DNA of 64,000 nucleotides, from NCBI RefSeq assembly GCF_902703175.1, contig NZ_CACRYJ010000044.1:1-64000 (forward strand), in the 5' to 3' direction. Each line of letters opens with the position of its first letter. Within the stretch, counting starts at the first letter, position 1. The stretch is from Occultella aeris. Its GTDB lineage: Bacteria; Actinomycetota; Actinomycetes; Actinomycetales; Beutenbergiaceae. The position numbers and the translations under genes are program-made. This document shows positions 37,070-44,979 of this stretch, piece after piece. The notes beneath the pieces are model-generated. The model was not told the DNA's origin and made no database searches. It saw nothing but the letters and a program-made list of their open reading frames with translations.

Positions 37070-38484
37070 AGCTTGAACACCTTTCGCGGGTTGTTCGCCA
37101 CCAGGTCGGTGATGGCCTCGAACGCCTCATCCTCGGGCAGCCGGTGCTCGACGACCAACTTCGCGATGTACCCGGCGTCCAGTCGGCGGCTCATGTCGTG
37201 GCGAGCCGGGATGGAGCAGAACGCACGGGTGTCGTCGATGAAGCCGGAGGTGCGGGCGAACCCGGCGGTCTCGGTCACGGCGGCGCGGAACCGCTGGATC
37301 GCCTCCGGGGCGTCGATGAACCACCACGGCACGCCCACGTACACGGACGGGTAGAAGCCGGCCAGCGGCGCGATCTCGCGCGAGTAGACGGTCTCGTCGA
37401 TGGTGAACAACACCAGGTGCAGGTTCGGGTGGGTGCCGTAGGCGTTCAGCAGCGGCCGCAGCGCGTCGGTGTACTCGACCGCGATCGGGATGTCGCAGCC
37501 GACGTCGGCGCCGTACGTCTCGAACGTGGGGATGTGGTGGTTGCGGCGCACGCCCGGGTGGATCGTCATGACCAGGCCGTCCTCGCACGACATCCGGGCC
37601 ATCTCCGAGATCATGTGCCTGCGCAGCGCAGTGGCCTCGTCGTCGGTGACCGAGCCGGAGCGTGCGGCGGCGAAGATCCGCGTCGCCTCCTCGGTGCTGA
37701 GGATGTCCGTGCCGGCATCGATGACGCCGTGGTCGGCCGAAACCGCACCGTGCGCGACGAAGTACCGACGTCGGTCCTCGAGTGCGGCGATGTAGCCGGC
37801 GTAGTCGCCGGTCTCGATCCCGGAGACCTCCCCGAGGCGGTCCACATCCGTGTTCCAGGTGGCCAGCGCGGCGTCCAGGTACTTGTCCGGGCGGAACGTC
37901 GGCACCACGCGTCGGGTGAACGAGGAGTCCTGGGCCAGCTGCTCGTGAGCGGACAGGTCGTCGCACGGGTCGTCCGTGGTGGCCATGACCGCGATGTCGA
38001 AGGCATCCATCAGGGCGCGCGGGCGGAACTCGGGGGTCGCGATCTTCGCGGCGATCTGGTCGTAGATCGCGTCGGCGTTCGCCGCGCTCGGACGCTCCGT
38101 GACGCCGAAGATCGGACCGAGCTCATCCTCGAACCAGTACCGCACCGGAGTGCCGCGGAAGGCGGACCAGTTCGTGCAGAGGATCCGGAACGCGGCGCGG
38201 GCGTCCTCGTCCGAGAGCGGCCCACGGCCGACCCCGAGGTCGGCCAGCGACGCCCCGTTCGCGTGCAGCATCCGGTTCACGTAGTGGTCGGGCGTGATCA
38301 GCAGGGAGGTCGGGTCCCGGAACGGGATGTCCTCGGCAATCCACTGCGGCGGCACGTGACCGTGCGGGGAGATGATCGACAGGTCCTTGACCGAGTCGTA
38401 GAGCCTACGTGCGACGGACCGCAACGAGGGGTCCGCGGGCAGCAGTCGGTCGGGGTGGACGTCAAGGGCGGCGGTGGCTGACAT
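37066..38484 (-). CDS. uxaC: Glucuronate isomerase (uronate isomerase)
   Basis: 472 aa amidohydrolase-superfamily enzyme that converts D-glucuronate to D-fructuronate (and galacturonate to tagaturonate). Hallmarks are ISPHGHVPPQWIAED near residue 38, WFEDELGPIFGV, and the C-terminal GVPWWFIDAPEAIQRF and RHDMSRRLDAGYIAKLV. I chose ATG 38484 (MSATAALDVH); ATG 38493 is possible but puts the GAGG directly against the start. It lies 65 bp after lacI, and that gap carries an operator-like site. uxaC, the dehydrogenase and the kinase are a tight operon. Confidence 0.96.
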   Translation of the reverse strand: MSATAALDVHPDRLLPADPSLRSVARRLYDSVKDLSIISPHGHVPPQWIAEDIPFRDPTSLLITPDHYVNRMLHANGASLADLGVGRGPLSDEDARAAFRILCTNWSAFRGTPVRYWFEDELGPIFGVTERPSAANADAIYDQIAAKIATPEFRPRALMDAFDIAVMATTDDPCDDLSAHEQLAQDSSFTRRVVPTFRPDKYLDAALATWNTDVDRLGEVSGIETGDYAGYIAALEDRRRYFVAHGAVSADHGVIDAGTDILSTEEATRIFAAARSGSVTDDEATALRRHMISEMARMSCEDGLVMTIHPGVRRNHHIPTFETYGADVGCDIPIAVEYTDALRPLLNAYGTHPNLHLVLFTIDETVYSREIAPLAGFYPSVYVGVPWWFIDAPEAIQRFRAAVTETAGFARTSGFIDDTRAFCSIPARHDMSRRLDAGYIAKLVVEHRLPEDEAFEAITDLVANNPRKVFKL

Positions 38485-38517
38485 GGGCCCCATCCTCGCG
38501 GACCGACCGCCCGCGCT

Positions 38518-38541
38518 GGCAACCCGTTGCCACGTGTTGCC
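38518..38541. promoter_or_regulatory. Operator-like site between lacI and uxaC
   Basis: GGCAAC (38518-38523), two bases, GTTGCC (38526-38531), four bases, GTTGCC (38536-38541): a palindrome plus a third half-site one helical turn away. Read on the opposite strand, the site at 39575-39598 matches it at about 20 of 24 positions. It lies 34-57 bp upstream of the uxaC start codon, so it could allow uxaC to be controlled separately from lacI. Confidence 0.65.
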
Positions 38542-38549
38542 GCAAGGCC

Positions 38550-39554
38550 TCACTCCGGCGCGATCGTGGACTCCCGCACGACGAGCTTGGTGGGCAGCAC
38601 CACGGCCTCGGTGGCCCGGGCCTGGGCCCCGCGCGAGATCGCCAGCACGTTGCGGGCCGCCGTCACGCCGAGCGAGTGCAGCGGCGCGGCGACCGTGGTC
38701 AGCGCGGGGGTGACGAGCTCGGCCATGTTGGAGTTGTCGAAGCCGATCACACTCACGTCCCGCGGCACCTGCCCGCCCATGGCCCGCACCCCGCGCATGA
38801 ATCCGATGGCCATCTGGTCGTTGTAGGCGACGACCGCGGTGGTGCGCTGGCGGCCCCACTCCGCCGCGGCCGCCACGCCGCCGTTGACGGTCGGCGCGAA
38901 CGGGCCGACCCGCCGGACCCGCAGCTCGAGCTCCATCGCGGCCTCGCGCAGGCTGCGCCACCGCATCCCGTCGGCCCAGGATGCCTCCGGGCCGGCCAGG
39001 TAGCAGATCTGTTCGTGGCCGAGCTCGCCGAGGTGCTCGGCCGCGCGGCGCATCCCGCGCAGGTTGTCGGTGACCACGCTGGGCACCCCGGTGACCACCC
39101 GGTTCAGGACGATCACCGGCTTGACCTTCGCGATCTGGCGGATCGCCGAGTCCGACATCCGCGAGCTCGTCAGCACGATCCCGTCCACCGTGGACAGGGC
39201 CCGCTCCAGCACGGCCCGTTCCCGTTCCGCGGACTCCTGCGTCTCGGCGAGCAGCATCGTGTAGCCGGCCTCGTAGGCGGCGAGCTCAGCGCCGCGGACC
39301 ACCTCGAAGAACACCGGGTTGGTCACGTCCGCGAGGATCACGGCGATCATCGAGGTGCGGGTGGTGGACAGCGCGCGGGCCTGCGGGTTGGCCCGGTACC
39401 CGAGTTCGACCGCGACCGCGCGGATCCGCTCGGCGGTCTCGGCGTTCACGCGACCGGGTCGCGAGAACGCGCGTGAGACGGTGGACGGCGCGACCCCTGC
39501 GGCTTTCGCGACGTCATAGATCGTGGTGGATCTGCCTCCCGGCGGCGCTGCCAC
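38550..39554 (-). CDS. LacI-family regulator of the hexuronate cluster
   Basis: 334 aa. HTH TIYDVAKAAGVAPSTVSRAFSRPGRVNAETAERI and hinge YRANPQARALSTTRTSMIAV, followed by the effector-binding domain ending KLVVRESTIAPE. The GTG start at 39554 is the only good candidate. Its own promoter region (39555-39699) is shared with the divergent isomerase gene and contains an operator-like site; a second copy follows the gene, before uxaC. This arrangement points to autoregulation and control of both divergent arms by a sugar acid (inference). Confidence 0.92.
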   Translation of the reverse strand: MAAPPGGRSTTIYDVAKAAGVAPSTVSRAFSRPGRVNAETAERIRAVAVELGYRANPQARALSTTRTSMIAVILADVTNPVFFEVVRGAELAAYEAGYTMLLAETQESAERERAVLERALSTVDGIVLTSSRMSDSAIRQIAKVKPVIVLNRVVTGVPSVVTDNLRGMRRAAEHLGELGHEQICYLAGPEASWADGMRWRSLREAAMELELRVRRVGPFAPTVNGGVAAAAEWGRQRTTAVVAYNDQMAIGFMRGVRAMGGQVPRDVSVIGFDNSNMAELVTPALTTVAAPLHSLGVTAARNVLAISRGAQARATEAVVLPTKLVVRESTIAPE

Positions 39555-39574
39555 GCGGCGAGTCTAAGAGGAAC

Positions 39575-39598
39575 TGCAACAAGTGGCAACCGCTTGCC
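39575..39598. promoter_or_regulatory. Operator-like site in the lacI/isomerase divergent promoter
   Basis: TGCAAC (39575-39580), four bases, GGCAAC (39585-39590), two bases, CTTGCC (39593-39598). It is the near mirror image of the site at 38518-38541: palindrome with central CG plus one extra half-site 10 bp out. It lies 21-44 bp upstream of lacI and 102-125 bp upstream of the divergent isomerase gene. Confidence 0.65.
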
Positions 39599-39699
39599 GT
39601 CCCGGGGCGCCGCTGACTGAATTGAGCAATCGGATGCAGACGCGCCCCGACGTCGACGTCCCCGCCCGTAGCGCCACCTCGACCCTGGAGCGATGAACC

Positions 39700-40527
39700 A
39701 TGTGGACCTTGTCCGGATTCTCCGATGAGATCTCACCCGACCTCGAACTGCAGGCCACGACCGCGACCGGCCTTGGCCTGACGCACATCGAGTTCCGCAG
39801 CGCGTGGAACACGAACGTGCTCGATCTGGACGCCGAGCAGCTCGCCGAGGCGAAGCGGATCCTCGACGCACACGGCCTCAAGGTCTCCAGCATCGGCTCC
39901 CCGATCGGGAAGATCTTCATCGACGAGGACTTCGGCCCGCACCTGGACCGGATGCGCCACGCGGCGGACGTCGCCAAGCACTTCGGCGCACCGTACATCC
40001 GGGTCTTCTCGTTCTTCCTGCGCCCGGGCACCGATCCCGCTGAGGTTCGCGACGAGGTCATCACCCGGATGCGCGCCTTGGCCGAGGTGGCCACCGAGGC
40101 CGACGTGGTGTTGCTGCACGAGAACGAGAAGGAGATCTACGGGGACATCCCGGAGCGCTGCCTCGACATCGTGGAGTCCGTGGACTCGCCGAACCTTCGC
40201 CTGGCCTGGGACTCGGCGAACTTCGTGCAGGTGGGCGTGCGCCCGTTCAGCGAGGGCTACGCGATGCTGCGCCCGCACCTGGCCTACATCCAGATCAAGG
40301 ACGCCCACCTCGCCGACGGGCAGGTGGTGCCGGCCGGTCGCGGCGACGGTGAACTCCTCGACACCGTCCGCGCGCTGCGTGCTGACGGCTTCGACGGGTT
40401 CTTCTCCCTCGAGCCGCACCTGAGCGTGACGCACAGCCTCGGCGGCTTCTCGGGTCCCGAACTCTTCACCGAGGCATGGCAGGCTTTCACGGACATGCTC
40501 AAGGCCGAAGAGATCCCCTTCGCCTGA
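39700..40527 (+). CDS. Sugar phosphate isomerase/epimerase family TIM-barrel protein
   Basis: 275 aa xylose-isomerase-like TIM barrel. Metal/substrate residues appear in LLHENEKEIYGD (Glu), LAWDSANFVQVG (Asp), IQIKDAHLADGQVVPAGRGDGE (Asp/His) and FFSLEPHL (Glu), the usual order in ketose 3-epimerases and hydroxypyruvate/inosose enzymes. GGAG precedes the ATG. It heads a plus-strand unit with a Gfo/Idh oxidoreductase 37 bp downstream. Together such pairs interconvert keto- and hydroxy-sugars; the exact substrate is not readable but the context is sugar-acid catabolism. Confidence 0.85.
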   Translation: MWTLSGFSDEISPDLELQATTATGLGLTHIEFRSAWNTNVLDLDAEQLAEAKRILDAHGLKVSSIGSPIGKIFIDEDFGPHLDRMRHAADVAKHFGAPYIRVFSFFLRPGTDPAEVRDEVITRMRALAEVATEADVVLLHENEKEIYGDIPERCLDIVESVDSPNLRLAWDSANFVQVGVRPFSEGYAMLRPHLAYIQIKDAHLADGQVVPAGRGDGELLDTVRALRADGFDGFFSLEPHLSVTHSLGGFSGPELFTEAWQAFTDMLKAEEIPFA

Positions 40528-40564
40528 GCCCGGCGTACCACCTACTCTCGTCAGGAGAACCCCT

Positions 40565-41593
40565 GTGCCAACGGCGGCAGTCATCGGCTGTGGTGACATC
40601 TCGATCGTCCATCTCGAAGCCATCTCCTCCCTCGGTGCCGACCTCGTCGCCGTCGCGGACACCGATCCCGAGCTGGCCCGGGCCACCGGCGCCCGCCTCG
40701 GCGTGCCGGCCTACACCGACCACCGGCAACTACTGGCCGAGATCCGCCCGGACGTGCTGCACGTGTGCACCCCGCACGATCAGCATGTGAGCGTCGCCCT
40801 CGACGCGATCGAGGCGGGCGTGCACGTGATCACCGAGAAGCCGCTGGCGCACACGATCGCCGAGGGCGAGCGGCTCGTCGCCGCCGCCGAGGGCGCACCG
40901 GTCAAGGTGGCCGTCTGCCTTCAGAACCGGTACAACGCCCCGAACGCCCGCATGAAGGAGCTGCTCGACTCCGGCGAGCTCGGCGCCGTGCAGGGTGCCT
41001 CCGCGGGTGTCTACTGGCACCGCAATGCCGCCTACTACGAAGCCAAGCCGTGGCGGGCCACCTGGGCGCGCAGCGGCGGCGGCCTCCTGATCAACCAGGC
41101 CATCCACACCGTGGACCTGCTCCAGTGGCTGCTCGGTGACGTCGAGCAGGTGCGCGGCCACGCCGCCACCCACGTGCTCGGTGACGCGATCGAGGTCGAG
41201 GACACCGCCGAGCTGATCCTGGACCACTCCGGCGGCGCCCGGTCCGTCATGTTCGCCACGAACGCGCACTCGGTGAACGCCCCGGTGTTCGTCGAAGTGC
41301 TGACCGAGCGTGCGACCCTGACGATGCGCGGCGACCTGCGGGTGCAGTACACCGACGGCCGCACGGAGCATGTCGCCGAGCGCATCGCCACCTCGAGTGG
41401 TCGCGCCTACTGGGGCATCTCCCACGAGCTGCTCATCGGCGACTTCTACGACAAGCTCGAGGACCCGGAGCCGTTCTGGATCTCGCCGGCCGAGGCCGCG
41501 AAGTCCCTGGCGATCCTGAAGAGCATCTACGCGCAGTCCCCGGACCTCGGCGCGCCGGCCGAGGCCGTCGCGCTGCCCGTGGGCGCGCACTGA
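40565..41593 (+). CDS. Gfo/Idh/MocA-family oxidoreductase
   Basis: 342 aa, GTG start preceded by AGGAGA. The N-terminal Rossmann fold begins TAAVIGCGDISIVHLEAI. The family EKPLAHT motif (position ~100) supplies the conserved lysine, and GGGLLINQAIHTVDLLQWLLGD carries the likely catalytic His. NAD(P)-dependent oxidation or reduction of a sugar or sugar-acid hydroxyl is expected. It follows the isomerase gene closely and is followed by a 209-bp gap before gnd with no recognisable operator. Confidence 0.88.
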   Translation: MPTAAVIGCGDISIVHLEAISSLGADLVAVADTDPELARATGARLGVPAYTDHRQLLAEIRPDVLHVCTPHDQHVSVALDAIEAGVHVITEKPLAHTIAEGERLVAAAEGAPVKVAVCLQNRYNAPNARMKELLDSGELGAVQGASAGVYWHRNAAYYEAKPWRATWARSGGGLLINQAIHTVDLLQWLLGDVEQVRGHAATHVLGDAIEVEDTAELILDHSGGARSVMFATNAHSVNAPVFVEVLTERATLTMRGDLRVQYTDGRTEHVAERIATSSGRAYWGISHELLIGDFYDKLEDPEPFWISPAEAAKSLAILKSIYAQSPDLGAPAEAVALPVGAH

Positions 41594-41802
41594 CCCCGGC
41601 CGCCACCCCACGCCGGACCTGACGCCGACCGCCAGCCGCCGGCCCCGCCGTCGGCCCGGTCCGGTCCGACGGAGAGTAGCCCTGCGAACCTGAGACGGCC
41701 GCGCCCGGGCACCGGCGTCGTGGCACGATCTAGACCAACTGCCGAGCCCGCCGCGCCGGGCCGGTCCGAACCTCAACCACATCCATCCGGAAGGACACCA
41801 AG

Positions 41803-43248
41803 ATGAGCTCGTCCCCCACCGCCACCGCACAGGTCGGCGTCGTCGGACTGGCGGTCATGGGCCGCAACCTGGCGCGCAACTTCGCCAACCACGGACACAC
41901 CGTGGCCCTGTACAACCGAACCCAGGCGCGCACCGACGACCTGATCGCCGCCCACGGCAGCGACGGCAACTTCGTCCCTGCCACCTCGGTCGAGGAGTTC
42001 GTGGCCAGCCTGGAGCGCCCGCGCCGGATCATCCTGATGGTCCAGGCCGGCGCCGGCACCGACGCCTCCATCGACTCGCTGCTGCCCCACCTCGAGGAGG
42101 GCGACATCGTCGTCGACGGCGGCAACGCCAACTACGAGGACACCCGGGTCCGCGAGGAGAAGCTGCGCGCGCGCGGCCTGCACTTCTTCGGCGTCGGCAT
42201 CTCCGGCGGTGAGGAGGGCGCACTGAACGGCCCCTCGATCATGCCGGGTGGCTCCAAGGAGGGCTACGCCCAGATCGGGCCGCTCCTGGAGGACATCTCA
42301 GCCAAGTACGAGGGCGAGCCCTGCTGCGCCTACATCGGACCGGACGGTGCCGGCCACTTCGTCAAGATGGTGCACAACGGCATCGAGTACGCCGACATGC
42401 AGTTCATCGCCGAGGCCTACGACGTGCTCAAGGCGGCCGGCCTGGACACGAAGGCGATCTCGGACGCGTTCCGCGAGTGGAACACCGGTGACCTCGACTC
42501 GTTCCTGATCGAGATCACCTCCGAGGTGCTCGACCAGGTGGACGCGAGTACCGGCAAGGCGCTCGTCGACGTCATCAAGGACGCCGCCGGGCAGAAGGGC
42601 ACCGGGCGCTGGACGGTGCAGAACGCCCTCGAGCTCGGGGTGCCGGTGAACACGATCGCCGAGTCCGTGTTCGCCCGGTCCGTCTCCGGGCACACGGACC
42701 TGCGGGCCGCCGCCCAGGCCAACCTGTCCGGTCCGGACCAGACGTTCACGCCCGACGACGTCGCCACCCTGATCGAGGACGTGCGCCAGGCGCTGTGGGC
42801 GTCCAAGGTGATCGCGTACGCGCAGGGCCTTGACCTCATCCGTACCGGCAGCCTGCAGTACGGGTGGGACATCGACGTGGCCGAGGTCGCGAAGATCTGG
42901 CGCGCCGGCTGCATCATCCGGGCCCGCCTGCTCGAGCGCATCCGCTCCGAGTACGCCGCCGGGAACCTGCCGACGCTGCTCGCCGCGCCGAGCATCAGCG
43001 AGGGCCTGGCGAACGCCCAGAGCGGCTGGCGCCGGGTGGTTGCCGACGCGACGCTGGCCGGGGTGCCGGTGCCGGGCTTCGCGAGCGCCGTCTCCTACTA
43101 CGACTCGGTCCGGGCGGAGCGCCTGCCCGCCTCCCTGATCCAGGGGCTGCGGGACTTCTTCGGTGCGCACACCTACCAGCGCGTCGACGTCGAGGGCACG
43201 TTCCACACCGAGTGGTCCGCGGACCGCTCGGAGACCAAGGAAGCCTGA
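41803..43248 (+). CDS. gnd: 6-phosphogluconate dehydrogenase (decarboxylating)
   Basis: 481 aa. N-terminal NADP site GVVGLAVMGRNLARNFANHGHTVALYNRTQ; the substrate-binding signature is ISGGEEGALNGPSIMPGG; the catalytic Lys and Glu lie in GAGHFVKMVHNGIEYADMQ; C-terminal all-helical domain ends with YQRVDVEGTFHTEW. Full-length, long-chain (Escherichia coli-type) enzyme, producing ribulose-5-phosphate, CO2 and NADPH. GGAAGGA precedes the start. larE begins 3 bp after its stop. It may be the housekeeping pentose-phosphate enzyme, but its position beside gluconokinase- and uxaC-type genes suggests a dedicated catabolic role too. Confidence 0.96.
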   Translation: MSSSPTATAQVGVVGLAVMGRNLARNFANHGHTVALYNRTQARTDDLIAAHGSDGNFVPATSVEEFVASLERPRRIILMVQAGAGTDASIDSLLPHLEEGDIVVDGGNANYEDTRVREEKLRARGLHFFGVGISGGEEGALNGPSIMPGGSKEGYAQIGPLLEDISAKYEGEPCCAYIGPDGAGHFVKMVHNGIEYADMQFIAEAYDVLKAAGLDTKAISDAFREWNTGDLDSFLIEITSEVLDQVDASTGKALVDVIKDAAGQKGTGRWTVQNALELGVPVNTIAESVFARSVSGHTDLRAAAQANLSGPDQTFTPDDVATLIEDVRQALWASKVIAYAQGLDLIRTGSLQYGWDIDVAEVAKIWRAGCIIRARLLERIRSEYAAGNLPTLLAAPSISEGLANAQSGWRRVVADATLAGVPVPGFASAVSYYDSVRAERLPASLIQGLRDFFGAHTYQRVDVEGTFHTEWSADRSETKEA

Positions 43249-43251
43249 CCG

Positions 43252-44118
43252 ATGGGGCACGGGCCCACGCTGAACATCCTCACGCCTGGCCAGATCGAGG
43301 CCGGCGCACAGCGGGTCCGTGCCCTGATGGCGGGCACCGGACCGCTCGGGGTCGCCTACTCCGGCGGAATCGACTCCACGGTGCTGCTCGCCCTGGCGGT
43401 GCGGGCCCTCGGCGCCGACGACGTGGTGGCGATCCTCGGCATCTCGCCGAGCCTCGCGGCCGACGAGCGGACGGCGGCCCACGAGGTGGCGGACGTCATC
43501 GGTGCGCGGGTCGTCGAGGTGCACACGCACGAGGGTGAGAACCCCGACTATCAGCGCAACGACGTCGACCGCTGCTTCTTCTGCAAGGACGAGCTGTTCA
43601 ACCGGATCTCGGACGAGGTGGTCGCCGAGTACGGCCTGGTGAGTGTCGCCTATGGCGAGAACGCCGACGACGCGAAGCGGCCGGACCGGCCCGGCGCCCA
43701 GGCGGCGACGAACCACCGGGTGCTGCGCCCGCTCGCCGAGGCGGGCGTCGACAAGGCGATGGTGCGGGCGATCGCCCGGTCCCTCGGGCTGCCGAACGCG
43801 GACAAGCCCGCGGCACCGTGCCTGGCCTCGCGGATCCCGCACCACCAGGAGGTCACCCCGGGCAAGCTGGGGCAGATCGAGACCGTCGAGGCCGGCCTGC
43901 GCCGGCTCGGGTTCGCCGACTCCCGGGTACGCCACCACGGCGAGATCGCCCGGCTCGAGCTGCTCGTCGAGGACATCCCACGGGCGGCCGAGCCCGGGCT
44001 GCGCGAGCAGATCCAGGCCCTCGTCACCGGCGTCGGGTTCACCTTCGCCGCCGTGGATCTCAAGGGGATCCAGTCCGGCGCGTTCACGATGGCACTGGTC
44101 GAGGGCCGCGGTGCCTGA
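43252..44118 (+). CDS. larE: LarE, ATP-dependent sacrificial sulfur transferase
   Basis: 288 aa PP-loop protein. The ATP pyrophosphatase loop is SGGIDST (residues 37-43); CFFCKDEL follows at 108-115; the catalytic cysteine that donates its sulfur is expected at Cys190 in KPAAPCLASRIP. LarE sulfurates the pyridinium dithiocarboxylate precursor of the nickel-pincer nucleotide, the cofactor of lactate racemase and related 2-hydroxyacid epimerases. It is sandwiched between gnd (3-bp gap) and larB (8-bp overlap). No larA or larC gene is in the window. Confidence 0.93.
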   Translation: MGHGPTLNILTPGQIEAGAQRVRALMAGTGPLGVAYSGGIDSTVLLALAVRALGADDVVAILGISPSLAADERTAAHEVADVIGARVVEVHTHEGENPDYQRNDVDRCFFCKDELFNRISDEVVAEYGLVSVAYGENADDAKRPDRPGAQAATNHRVLRPLAEAGVDKAMVRAIARSLGLPNADKPAAPCLASRIPHHQEVTPGKLGQIETVEAGLRRLGFADSRVRHHGEIARLELLVEDIPRAAEPGLREQIQALVTGVGFTFAAVDLKGIQSGAFTMALVEGRGA

Positions 44119-44923
44119 CGGCTGGACTCCCCCGCCCGAGCTGAGCCGGCTCGTCGACCTCGACCACGACCGGGGCGCCCGCCGCGGCTACCCCGAGGCG
44201 GTCTACTGCGAGGGCAAGAGCACCGCTCAGGTCGCGCTGATCGCGGCCGCGTACGCGTCCCGGCACCGGCGGGCGACGGCGCAACCCACCGTGGCCGGCG
44301 ACGGCGCGTCCACCGGACCGGTCGAGAGTGCCGAGGTGGCAGCCACTTCCACTCTCTCACCGCCGTCGGCCGTGCTGTTCACCCGGGCGAGCGCCGAGCA
44401 TGCCGCAGCGATCCTCGCCGAGCTGCCGGACGCCGTCGACGACCGCGAAGCGCGTCTGGTCGCGTGGCCGCCGACGCCGCCCGAGCCCACCGGCGGCCTC
44501 GTCGTCGTTGCCGCGGCCGGCACGTCCGACCTGCCCGTGGCGCGCGAGGCCGAGCTCACGGCGCGCTACTTGGGCCGGCGCACCGAACTGGTAATGGACG
44601 TCGGCGTGGCCGGGCTGCACCGCGTCCTGGCCCGACTCGACCTGCTCCGCTCCGCCGCGGCGATCGTGGTGGTGGCCGGCATGGACGGCGCGCTGCCCGC
44701 CGTCGTCGCCGGCCTGGTGAGCGCACCGGTGGTGGCCGTGCCCACGTCCGTCGGCTACGGCGCGGCGTTCTCGGGCCTGGCCCCGCTGCTGTCGATGCTG
44801 AACGCGTGCGCCCCGGGCGTGGGCGTCGTCAACATCGACAACGGGTACGGCGGAGGTCACCTGGCCGCCCAGATCGCGGCTACCGCGGCACCGGACGTGA
44901 GTTCCGGCCCGAACGATCGGTAG
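44111..44923 (+). CDS. larB: LarB, nickel-pincer cofactor biosynthesis carboxylase/hydrolase
   Basis: 270 aa. LarB carboxylates and hydrolyses NaAD, the first step in making the nickel-pincer cofactor. Family landmarks: RGYPEAVYCEGKSTAQV, AAGTSDLPVAREAE, DVGVAGLHR, VVAGMDGALPAVVAGLV and APVVAVPTSVGYG, the PurE-like fold. A Ser/Thr/Pro-rich insert (residues ~58-85) is unusual. GTG 44111 overlaps the larE stop, so the two proteins are coupled. LarC, which inserts nickel, must be encoded elsewhere if the cofactor is made. Confidence 0.93.
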   Translation: MPDGWTPPPELSRLVDLDHDRGARRGYPEAVYCEGKSTAQVALIAAAYASRHRRATAQPTVAGDGASTGPVESAEVAATSTLSPPSAVLFTRASAEHAAAILAELPDAVDDREARLVAWPPTPPEPTGGLVVVAAAGTSDLPVAREAELTARYLGRRTELVMDVGVAGLHRVLARLDLLRSAAAIVVVAGMDGALPAVVAGLVSAPVVAVPTSVGYGAAFSGLAPLLSMLNACAPGVGVVNIDNGYGGGHLAAQIAATAAPDVSSGPNDR

Positions 44924-44935
44924 CATGATCCGTAG

Positions 44936-44954
44936 CCCTCGCGATCCGCGGGGG
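44936..44954 (+). terminator. Compact hairpin after larB
   Basis: CCCTCGCG (44936-44943) pairs with CGCGGGGG (44947-44954) around an ATC loop, with one G-U pair in RNA. It lies 12 bases beyond the larB stop and 25 bases before the next small ORF. There is no U-tract. It may end the gnd-larE-larB transcript or sit in the leader of the next operon. Confidence 0.5.
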
Positions 44955-44979
44955 CTGACGCACACCCAGGATGGAGAAC

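Noticed and set aside
35682-37130. A continuous minus-strand frame that would fuse a 480-residue Arg/Gly/Pro-rich segment to the gluconokinase-like protein (total ~1000 aa).
   Set aside because: The upstream part is an out-of-frame shadow of the fructuronate reductase-like gene; the kinase has its own start at 35681.
41594-41802. Search for a GTTGCC-type operator before gnd.
   Set aside because: No GTTGCC or GGCAAC pair occurs there, so direct control of gnd-larEB by the hexuronate LacI is not supported by this motif.
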